A DNA stretch of 13,208 nt from Hungateiclostridiaceae bacterium UBA1305 (GTDB taxonomy: Bacteria; Bacillota; Clostridia; Acetivibrionales; DTU013), in the NCBI GenBank assembly GCA_002307275.1, contig DBTX01000041.1:1-13208 (forward strand). Direction: 5' to 3'. Below the pieces are notes generated by a model. That model did not search any database. It was not told where the DNA came from and saw only the letters and a list, made by a program, of their open reading frames with translations. Positions 8,161 through 13,208 of the stretch are shown here, piece after piece; the first letter of the stretch is position 1, and each line of letters opens with the position of its first letter. The translations under genes were made by a program, and so were the position numbers.

Positions 8161-8199
8161 TCGGTTCAACTCCCTCAATGTAAATGAATCATATCAGTA

Positions 8200-8236
8200 A
8201 TCGGGGCATTGTGTTTTGCCAACACAATGCCCCGAT
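8200..8236 (-). other. Intercistronic 16-bp stem-loop between binding-protein and permease genes
   Basis: ATCGGGGCATTGTGTT (8200-8215) and its exact reverse complement (8221-8236) flank a 5-base loop. It begins 10 bases past the stop of the binding-protein gene and ends about 40 bases before the permease start. Neither side has a T-run, so it is probably not a Rho-independent terminator. A hairpin here usually protects the upstream message from 3' decay, letting the binding protein be made in excess of the membrane parts; that role is inferred. Confidence 0.8.
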
Positions 8237-8246
8237 CAATCAAATA

Positions 8247-9089
8247 TTATTTGCTTTCCGGCTGCACGACGATTACCTGCGCATTAGCAATGTACGGCTT
8301 TGTTAATGCAAAATTCTTCTGACGTTCTTCGTTTATGCTGACAGAAGAGATAATACAGTCAAATTTATCAGTGTTGAGTGAAGTAAATATTCCGTCCCAT
8401 GCAGTTGATACGAATTCAACTTCCATTCCGAGCCTCTTGCCTATTTCCATGGCCAGATCCACATCAAAACCTACAGTTGTGTTTTTGTCATCCTTAAACT
8501 CCATTGGAGGATACACATCATCAACACCAACTTTCAGTACTTTCTTATCTGCAGGAAAACTTCCTGTTCCGACTTTTTCCGTAGCAGCGCCATCAACATT
8601 GGTCGTCAAGTCGTCACCAAACCATGTCTCTGAAATTTTCTTCAAACTACCGTCTGCCCTCATATCAATGATGAGATCATCTACTGCGTCTCTCATTGCA
8701 CTATTCTCTTTTTTGAAACATATTCCAATTGGCTCATTCGTGAGTCTTTCGCCGGTAACCATATAGCTGGCTGGTTCCTTGGCAACATAGTATTTTGCAA
8801 CAACTTCGTCAACTATGACAGCATCAAGTCTTCCAGTTTTCAAATCTGAAAATGGCATAATAATCTGATCATACTTTTTAACTTCAAATTTGATTGTCTT
8901 AAGATATTCCGCTGCTGACTCATCTGCTGTCGTGTTTATCTGCAAACCGACTTTCTTTCCGGCAAGATCTTCCGGTTTCTTAATTTCGGAATTTTTCACA
9001 CCGGTCGATGCCTGTCCGCATGCACTGAATACAAATGTCATAAGAACTATAAGAGCCAGAACCAACAATAATGATTTTCTCTTTAACAT
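8247..9089 (-). CDS. Amino-acid ABC transporter substrate-binding lipoprotein, apparently circularly permuted
   Basis: A 280-residue family-3 solute-binding lipoprotein for the importer encoded downstream. Residues 1-24 are a lipoprotein signal (MLKRKS, hydrophobic core, FSAC with C24; F at -3 is unusual). The mature part is in unusual order. Residues about 38-157 (KKPEDLAGKKVG, INTTADES, LDAVIVDE, NEPIGICF, ISETWFG) are what normally forms the second half. After a linker (about 158-182), residues 183-275 (KVGVDDVYPPMEF, VGFDVDLAMEIG, STAWDGIFTSL, IISSVSINEERQK, QVIVV) are what normally comes first. By analogy with LAO/HisJ, ligand contacts are present: Y193, W231, S249/S251, R256 (carboxylate), T54 and D94 (ammonium). 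The start at 9089 has GGGAGG 8 bases upstream; an in-frame ATG at 9119 has none and would bury the signal peptide. The exact substrate is unknown. Confidence 0.93.
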   Translation of the reverse strand: MLKRKSLLLVLALIVLMTFVFSACGQASTGVKNSEIKKPEDLAGKKVGLQINTTADESAAEYLKTIKFEVKKYDQIIMPFSDLKTGRLDAVIVDEVVAKYYVAKEPASYMVTGERLTNEPIGICFKKENSAMRDAVDDLIIDMRADGSLKKISETWFGDDLTTNVDGAATEKVGTGSFPADKKVLKVGVDDVYPPMEFKDDKNTTVGFDVDLAMEIGKRLGMEVEFVSTAWDGIFTSLNTDKFDCIISSVSINEERQKNFALTKPYIANAQVIVVQPESK

Positions 9090-9142
9090 ATTTACATCCT
9101 CCCAAGAATTATTTATCACATCTTTTTTAAAACATTATAAAT

Positions 9143-9171
9143 ATATTATCTTAAAACTAAGCTGTTTACAA
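9143..9171 (-). promoter_or_regulatory. Candidate promoter of the amino-acid transporter operon
   Basis: On the minus strand TTGTAA (9166-9171), a 17-base spacer and TAATAT (9143-9148) lie 54 bases before the binding-protein start; GATAAT (9145-9150) with a 15-base spacer is the alternative. A second TATAAT-like hexamer (TTATAAT) lies closer to the gene but lacks a good -35. The region is very AT-rich, so the exact call is uncertain. Confidence 0.5.
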
Positions 9172-9222
9172 TATCCCGCCTCCTTTTTATTCAAAATTCA
9201 TTAACATAATGTATATATATAC

Positions 9223-9261
9223 AAAAAGCAACGACGCTTGTATATAGCGCCGTTGCTTTTT
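9223..9261 (-). terminator. Intrinsic terminator of the 129-residue unknown gene (near-symmetric, possibly bidirectional)
   Basis: AAAAAGCAACGACGC (9223-9237) pairs with GCGCCGTTGCTTTTT (9247-9261) around a 9-base loop with one mismatch. On the minus strand the stem starts 10 bases after the stop at 9272 and ends in TTTTT. Because both arms carry A/T runs it could stop transcription from either side. It separates this gene from the transporter operon promoter. Confidence 0.88.
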
Positions 9262-9271
9262 ACATTAATAT

Positions 9272-9661
9272 TTAGCCGTTCAGTTTTTTAAATAGCTCAT
9301 CTTTTATCTTGTTCTTCATATGGATTGTATTATTTCCTTCATTTATCAGCGCTTTCCTTATGTATTCCACCTCGGATTCGGACAGATAGATCAGTTTCCC
9401 CTTCAGATCCGCCCTGATACTTCCGAAAATCTCTGCAATCGTCTTCTTGGCCGACTCGAGGCTTCCAAAGTAGTACACTTCCTGGGTTTCATCGTAAACA
9501 GCGTTGTTGCCGGTATAAATTTCTTTTACTGCAGTAGACTTGAGGCCTGTAATTTTGGCGATATCATTCACCTTGTATGCCCCCGAGTAGTCGATGTAGT
9601 AGTTGTCCGCGCGTCTGCCGGACATTCTGGCGATAAAGTTCGACTGATTTACCACAGGCAT
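9272..9661 (-). CDS. Unknown 129-residue protein with a possible helix-turn-helix segment
   Basis: I do not recognise this family. The product is small, soluble and mixed-charge, with no signal or membrane segment. Residues about 29-50 (YKVNDIAKITGLKSTAVKEI) have the spacing of a helix-turn-helix, followed by aromatic-rich AVYDETQEVYYF. The C-terminal half is predicted helical and ends in a lysine-rich tail (KNKIKDELFKKLNG). DNA binding is only a suggestion. The start is ambiguous: ATG at 9661 has GAGG just 2 bases upstream, which is too close, whereas GTG at 9655 (MVNQSNFIARM) has it at 8 bases. The gene has its own strong promoter, a structured leader and its own terminator, so it is probably monocistronic; readthrough from the NIF3 gene upstream is possible because no terminator was seen between them. 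Confidence 0.8.
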   Translation of the reverse strand: MPVVNQSNFIARMSGRRADNYYIDYSGAYKVNDIAKITGLKSTAVKEIYTGNNAVYDETQEVYYFGSLESAKKTIAEIFGSIRADLKGKLIYLSESEVEYIRKALINEGNNTIHMKNKIKDELFKKLNG

Positions 9662-9663
9662 TA

Positions 9664-9711
9664 CCTCATTTCATATTAAGTCATTTTCCTAATTTCATAA
9701 GATGACATTTC
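9664..9711 (-). repeat. Imperfect 24-bp tandem repeat covering the initiation region of the unknown gene
   Basis: Units 9664-9687 and 9688-9711 match at 18 of 24 positions, with a core CCT(C/A)ATTTCATA on the plus strand (11 of 12). On the minus strand each unit ends in a purine-rich AGG or GAGG. The unit next to the gene supplies its ribosome site, and the upstream copy precedes ATG ACT TAA, a two-codon reading frame. Confidence 0.6.
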
Positions 9712-9736
9712 CCGGGTATTTTTGGGGGGAAGTGTC
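9704..9736 (-). other. Leader hairpin upstream of the unknown gene
   Basis: GACATTTCCC (9704-9713) and GGGAAGTGTC (9727-9736) form a 10-bp stem with one mismatch around a 13-base loop. It lies immediately downstream of the predicted transcription start near 9739, so the message would begin almost directly with this stem. No T-run follows. A 5' stabilising or regulatory element is inferred. Confidence 0.55.
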
Positions 9737-9745
9737 CCAACTCCT

Positions 9746-9774
9746 ATTATATCAGATTACCCTGCCTCACTCAA
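9746..9774 (-). promoter_or_regulatory. Strong sigma-A promoter with extended -10 for the unknown gene
   Basis: On the minus strand TTGAGT (9769-9774), a 17-base spacer and TATAAT (9746-9751) are preceded by TGA, giving the extended -10 TGATATAAT. It lies between the NIF3 stop at 9787 and the unknown gene, with a leader of about 77 bases. Confidence 0.8.
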
Positions 9775-9786
9775 TCACTTATATAG

Positions 9787-10581
9787 CTAAAATATCTGGA
9801 ATAAGTGTTTTTGAGAAATAAAACGAACCCGTACCTCCGGAAATTTTCCCTGCAGCCTCTCCGCCAAAAATCTCATGCCAGGCACCTCGCTTTCTGCATG
9901 TCCCAATACGATCAGTGCCTTTTGCTTTCCCTGCTGTACAGCATCTCTTACATATTCGGGTGTTTCCCACTCCGGACCTTCTCCATAAATGAGCAGATCC
10001 AGGTTCTTTTCTTCAGCAAGCGGGATCGCCAGCTCCCCGTGGCCTCTGTAACCAACAAAAATGCCAACCCGCCTGCATGGCATCGATAAATCCCCAATAT
10101 ACCGGATAAACTGCGTTCCAAGCCGTTCTTTCACACGCAGGATAATATCCTGCAATGCCATTTCCGGGATTGAAAGTATTGTTGCAGCAGGCAGATTTTC
10201 AGCCTCACAGGCCTGCCACCCCAAAGATTGCACCAAACCGGCTGTTATCGCATCCGGTAAATATCTGTGCATATGGTCATGATACCGATAAATAGCCAGC
10301 CCATTTTCTTCGATTATCCGACATTTCTGTCGATATACCCGGTTTGACTGTAGTCCCTGCAAATTGGCCCTATGGCTGAAGAAGATACCTTCGTGGGAAA
10401 TAATCAGGTTTGCCCCAAAACTAACCGCTTCATCGATCACATCCTGAGTCGCCAAAAATGCAACAGCTATACCTTTGACCTGCTCCTCCGGCTTCCCGAA
10501 TTCAAGGCCGTCGACTGTATTTTCGATTGTAATATCCGGTGATGTAAGTGTTTTAATTACATCCTCTATACATATCCTCAC
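9787..10581 (-). CDS. NIF3-family dinuclear metal-centre protein (divergent)
   Basis: A protein of about 264 residues of the NIF3/YqfO family, which forms hexameric toroids with a two-metal site; its biochemical role is poorly defined. Metal-ligand regions are recognisable: ISHEG (H63, with E64 where most members have a second His), YRYHDHMHR (H101, D102, H103), and GHAESE near the C-terminus (H228 and E232, the usual GH...E spacing). It is shorter than members carrying the inserted PII-like domain of YqfO. The GTG at 10581 (MRICIEDVIKTL) is preferred because AGGGAG lies 11 bases upstream. An in-frame GTG at 10593 overlaps the ribosome site and is unlikely. It follows glgD after about 125 bases. 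The usual neighbours of this family (rpoD and trmK-like genes) are not in the window. Confidence 0.85.
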   Translation of the reverse strand: MRICIEDVIKTLTSPDITIENTVDGLEFGKPEEQVKGIAVAFLATQDVIDEAVSFGANLIISHEGIFFSHRANLQGLQSNRVYRQKCRIIEENGLAIYRYHDHMHRYLPDAITAGLVQSLGWQACEAENLPAATILSIPEMALQDIILRVKERLGTQFIRYIGDLSMPCRRVGIFVGYRGHGELAIPLAEEKNLDLLIYGEGPEWETPEYVRDAVQQGKQKALIVLGHAESEVPGMRFLAERLQGKFPEVRVRFISQKHLFQIF

Positions 10582-10639
10582 AGCAAATACCACTCCCTTT
10601 TATTCCATTTCCAAGGTTTGATCATTCTATGCAAAGGAA

Positions 10640-10661
10640 AGGCTACCTATATACATAGCCT
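10640..10661 (-). terminator. Weak hairpin after glgD, possible terminator
   Basis: AGGCTA (10640-10645) and TAGCCT (10656-10661) form a 6-bp stem with a 10-base loop, 46 bases after the glgD stop. On the minus strand it is followed by the T-rich TTTCCTTTG, not a clean T-run. It may partly separate glgCD from the NIF3 gene, for which no convincing promoter was seen. Confidence 0.35.
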
Positions 10662-10706
10662 CACATATTGCTTTTTTGCCATTTGCAGGTGGCAGAGCCG
10701 TGAGTA

Positions 10707-11828
10707 TCATACTACCGAATTTTTACTGATGACAACGGGATATTCCGAATCTCCCTTCAGGTATTTGCCCTTTGTCAAAACGACATCCTTATCCAGAATG
10801 ACATAATCTATAGATGCATTCTGCTCTATGACCGTACCCTGCATGACGATGCTGTTTCTGACTACTGCACCCTTGGCTACCGTAACGCCCCTGAACAGAA
10901 TGCTGTTTTCGACAGTCCCTTCAATGAAGCAGCCATCTGCCACGATTGCATTTCTGACTTCGGCTTCTTCATTGTATTTTGCCGGTGCCTCATCCTTAAC
11001 CTTTGTGTAGATCTTACCATTATCAATAAAGAGTTCTCTCCTGATTTCGGGATTCAGCATATCCATACTGCATCTGTAATAGTTCTGAACGGAACTGATA
11101 TTGCGCCAGTAGCCCTTGAACTCATATCCGTAGACACCGATCTGTTCAAGCTTTTTGATCAGTATATCCTTTACCAGATCATATTCTCCATGTGCGATAC
11201 ACTCTTCCAGAAGTGATATCAGCAATGTTCTTCTTATCATATACAGCCCGATGGAACCAAGGTCGGACTGCGGATGCAGCGGCTTCTCCTGAAGGTCGAC
11301 GACCCTGCTGTTTTCATCCAGCTTGATGATTCCCATTCTTGAAAGGTCTACCGGCCTGTAGTCGTACATCTTCCTGTAGGCCAGCGTAATATCGGCATTC
11401 ACTTTTATATGGTATTCCAGCATATCATCCATCTGCATTTTAAATATTCCATTCCCTTGAGATATTACAACGAACTCCTCATTACTTCTCTTAAGGAAGG
11501 AAAGGTTGTTGTACATTGCGTCTGCACTTCCCCTGTACCAGCCGCTGTCGTCACCGGCCAGAGATGGAGGAAAGATGAACAGGCCGTCATATCTTCTGTC
11601 CAGATCCCATTCCTTGCCTGAACCAAGATGATCAAGCAGGGAACGAAAACTGTATTGCGTCAGAACGCCAACGTTTTTGACGCCTGAATTCACCATATTT
11701 GATAAGACAAAATCGATCGCTCTGTACTTACCTCCGAACGGAATCGCAGAGACGGATCTTATGTAGGATAATTCCTTAAGTTCAGGCTTTTTCCAGCCGG
11801 ACAGTATCAACCCCATCGTACTATTCAT
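10707..11828 (-). CDS. glgD: GlgD, non-catalytic partner of glucose-1-phosphate adenylyltransferase
   Basis: A 373-residue homologue of GlgC found in Bacillota, where GlgC and GlgD form a heteromeric ADP-glucose pyrophosphorylase. The fold is conserved: an N-terminal nucleotidyltransferase core (IPFGGKYRAIDFVLSNMVNSG, residues 29-49), EKP at 181-183, and a C-terminal left-handed beta-helix of hexapeptide repeats (about 290-350). Catalytic features are lost. The GGxGxRL nucleotide loop of GlgC is replaced by SGWKKPELKEL, and the metal-binding Asp of the GDH motif is N126 in SQGNGIF. WKDVGT is changed to WRNISS. It therefore probably acts as a modulatory subunit. Its ATG overlaps the glgC stop (ATGA), with only a weak AGGCGG about 10 bases upstream, so translational coupling is likely. 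An internal ATG at codon 5 is an alternative start. Confidence 0.95.
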   Translation of the reverse strand: MNSTMGLILSGWKKPELKELSYIRSVSAIPFGGKYRAIDFVLSNMVNSGVKNVGVLTQYSFRSLLDHLGSGKEWDLDRRYDGLFIFPPSLAGDDSGWYRGSADAMYNNLSFLKRSNEEFVVISQGNGIFKMQMDDMLEYHIKVNADITLAYRKMYDYRPVDLSRMGIIKLDENSRVVDLQEKPLHPQSDLGSIGLYMIRRTLLISLLEECIAHGEYDLVKDILIKKLEQIGVYGYEFKGYWRNISSVQNYYRCSMDMLNPEIRRELFIDNGKIYTKVKDEAPAKYNEEAEVRNAIVADGCFIEGTVENSILFRGVTVAKGAVVRNSIVMQGTVIEQNASIDYVILDKDVVLTKGKYLKGDSEYPVVISKNSVV

Positions 11829-13108
11829 TCACATACACCGCCTTTATAAACACTGGAGCCTGAAGCAATATCACATCCGTAAAAATCCTCATGAAGCGCA
11901 AACATATCAATCATGACGTTCTTGCCAATCCGCGTGCCATCCGGAATTTCCGCCCGGTCTCCCACCACCGTGATCCCCGAGAAATAAATGCCCGGCTTAT
12001 GTTCATTGGGTACATTTACGCCAAGGCCGATCTCCACATTACGTCCTATTTCTGAGTTCTCTCCGACGATGCAGTGGTCGATCCTGCAGTCTTCATTTAT
12101 TTGGGTATTTGACATGATAATTGAATTCTCCACCAATGTACCAGCTTTAATAATAACCCCGGGGAAAATGACAGAATTCCTGACACTGCCGTATATCATG
12201 CAGCCCTCGGCAATAACAGATGTCTTGATACTGCCGTTCGATCCGACATAATGGGGAGGTTTGACCGGATTTGGTGTATAGATCTTCCACGCAGGGTCAT
12301 AAAGGTTGAATTCCGGCACTCTCTTTGTCAGATCCATGTTTGATTCCCAAAAGGCTTGTATTGTACCGACATCCTTCCAGTAGCCCACGAATTTATATGC
12401 CCAGAGTCTTCTTCCTTCTTCAAGCATGCTCGGAATGATGTCCTTTCCGAAATCGTGGTCGGAATCCTGCATGCTTTCATCCCTTAACAGATACTCTCTC
12501 AGAACACTCCAGGTAAATATGTAGACGCCCATCGACGCAAGAGTACTTTTAGGATTCTTTGGCTTTTCCTCGAATTCAACTATCTTCCCATCTTCATTCG
12601 CATTCATGATGCCATATCTTGAGGCTTCTTCATACGAAACATCGATGACAGAGATCGTGGCTTCCGCATTATTTTTAATATGGTAGTCAAGCATATTCGA
12701 ATAGTCCATTTTATAGATATGGTCACCCGATAAGATGATAACATACTCCGGATCCTGCTTGTCTACATAATCTATATTCTGGCTGATGGCATTGGCAGTT
12801 CCCTTATACCACTCGGCGCTGGATTCCTTTATATATGGTGAAAGTATCGTAACGCCTCCATGCATTCTATCCATATCCCAAGGTTTTCCAATACCTATAT
12901 GATTGTTGAGCTTCAAGGGCTGATACTGTGTTAACACACCTACAGTATCAATGCCGGAATTGGTGCAATTGCTCAGTGAGAAATCAATAATCCTGTATTT
13001 ACCGCCAAAAAGCACGGCAGGCTTTGCCGCTTTCTTTGTCAGGATTCCAAGCCTGCTTCCCTGTCCGCCGGCCAACAGCAGGGCAATAATACTTTTTTTC
13101 GTCATCAT
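11825..13108 (-). CDS. glgC: Glucose-1-phosphate adenylyltransferase, catalytic subunit (GlgC)
   Basis: GlgC makes ADP-glucose and pyrophosphate from ATP and glucose-1-phosphate, the committed step of bacterial glycogen synthesis. The 427-residue length is normal. Visible motifs are the nucleotide loop LLAGGQGSRLGILT (11-24), FGGKYRIIDFSLSNCTNSG (34-52), the metal and catalytic motif SGDHIYKMD with D129, the sugar-phosphate motif EFEEKP with K182, and YWKDVGT (243-249). A left-handed beta-helix with hexapeptide repeats spans about 295-400. Two ATG codons start the frame; the first (13108) lies 6 bases after a run of six G (AAAGGGGGG). It is the first gene of the glgC-glgD pair, with a promoter immediately upstream. 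Other glycogen genes such as glgA, glgB or glgP are not in the window. Confidence 0.97.
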   Translation of the reverse strand: MMTKKSIIALLLAGGQGSRLGILTKKAAKPAVLFGGKYRIIDFSLSNCTNSGIDTVGVLTQYQPLKLNNHIGIGKPWDMDRMHGGVTILSPYIKESSAEWYKGTANAISQNIDYVDKQDPEYVIILSGDHIYKMDYSNMLDYHIKNNAEATISVIDVSYEEASRYGIMNANEDGKIVEFEEKPKNPKSTLASMGVYIFTWSVLREYLLRDESMQDSDHDFGKDIIPSMLEEGRRLWAYKFVGYWKDVGTIQAFWESNMDLTKRVPEFNLYDPAWKIYTPNPVKPPHYVGSNGSIKTSVIAEGCMIYGSVRNSVIFPGVIIKAGTLVENSIIMSNTQINEDCRIDHCIVGENSEIGRNVEIGLGVNVPNEHKPGIYFSGITVVGDRAEIPDGTRIGKNVMIDMFALHEDFYGCDIASGSSVYKGGVCE

Positions 13109-13125
13109 CGTCCACCCCCCTTTCT

Positions 13126-13154
13126 ATTATATATCAAAAGTCGACATCCCTCAA
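13126..13154 (-). promoter_or_regulatory. Sigma-A promoter of glgCD
   Basis: On the minus strand TTGAGG (13149-13154), a 17-base spacer and a perfect TATAAT (13126-13131) lie 17 bases from the glgC ATG. The predicted start near 13119 leaves a very short leader of about 11 bases, so the ribosome site is at the extreme 5' end of the message. Confidence 0.7.
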
Positions 13155-13201
13155 CGCAAAAGGAATACTACTTACTCGAGACTTTTTGAGGACATTCCTC
13201 A
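13143..13201 (-). repeat. Direct repeat TGAGGRATGTC at the glgC promoter, one copy palindromic
   Basis: On the minus strand TGAGGAATGTC (13191-13201) recurs as TGAGGGATGTC (13143-13153), 10 of 11 bases matching and 48 bases apart. The second copy overlaps the glgC -35 box. The first is part of a perfect dyad, TGAGGA-3-TCCTCA (13187-13201). This is a candidate operator pair; no regulator is identified. Confidence 0.45.
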
Positions 13202-13208
13202 TACTTTT

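Noticed and set aside
8200..8236. Rho-independent terminator between binding-protein and permease genes
   Set aside because: The stem is perfect but no T-run follows on either strand, and the downstream permease has no promoter visible in the roughly 40-base gap.
8247..9089. Binding-protein gene as a frameshifted or truncated pseudogene
   Set aside because: The frame is intact from signal peptide to stop, both halves are complete, and expected ligand residues are kept; only the order is changed.
9090..9119. Upstream in-frame ATG for the binding protein at 9119
   Set aside because: It would place ten polar residues before the signal peptide; the ATG at 9089 has GGGAGG 8 bases upstream and gives a normal lipoprotein signal.
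9172..9200. AAAAAGGAGGCGGG on the minus strand as the ribosome site of an upstream peptide
   Set aside because: The only nearby start-like codons lead to stops within a few codons, and it lies upstream of the predicted transcription start of the operon.
1..13208. Mobile elements, CRISPR arrays, tRNA or rRNA genes
   Set aside because: No transposase or integrase motif, no regularly spaced repeat series and no tRNA-like cloverleaf or rRNA sequence was seen.

Overview
The window is a densely coded stretch of a low-to-mid GC Gram-positive chromosome, most likely class Clostridia (Bacillota). The evidence is an addB-addA pair instead of recBCD, a glgC-glgD pair with a catalytically degenerate GlgD, a lipoprotein-type amino-acid binding protein, strong GGAGG-type ribosome sites and TATAAT promoters. 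The genus cannot be named from sequence alone. No tRNA, rRNA, CRISPR array, transposase or phage gene was seen.

Layout, left to right. (1) Positions 1-4426, minus strand: addB followed by the first 258 codons of addA, coupled by a TGATG overlap; addA runs off the left edge. Together they encode the AddAB helicase-nuclease for double-strand break repair. (2) 4427-4707: a divergent intergenic region with an addB promoter, a plus-strand promoter and a palindromic leader. (3) 4708-5826, plus strand: the only rightward gene, a signal-less 372-residue protein with EF-hand-like acidic loops, closed by a terminator. (4) 5830-9089, minus strand: an amino-acid ABC importer operon in the order binding protein, permease, ATPase, followed four bases later by an EamA/DMT exporter. 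A perfect 16-bp stem-loop separates the binding-protein gene from the permease gene. (5) 9272-9661: a small unknown gene with its own strong promoter and a structured, tandem-repeat leader. (6) 9787-10581: a divergent NIF3-family protein. (7) 10707-13108: glgC-glgD, ADP-glucose synthesis for glycogen, overlapping by ATGA and driven by a promoter just inside the right edge.

The most striking object is the binding protein at 8247-9089. Its two halves are in the reverse of the normal family-3 solute-binding protein order. The segment that is normally C-terminal (KKPEDLAGKKVG through ISETWFG) follows the lipoprotein signal. The segment that is normally N-terminal (KVGVDDVYPPMEF through the R-containing INEERQK motif to QVIVV) comes last, joined by a new linker. 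Residues expected to hold an alpha-amino acid are present in both halves. This looks like a natural circular permutation that makes each lobe contiguous and leaves one covalent hinge instead of two.

Other points worth a second look are a sharp GC jump inside addA, a low-complexity insertion in AddB, a duplicated initiation region before the 129-residue unknown gene, and an 11-bp repeat overlapping the glgC -35 box.
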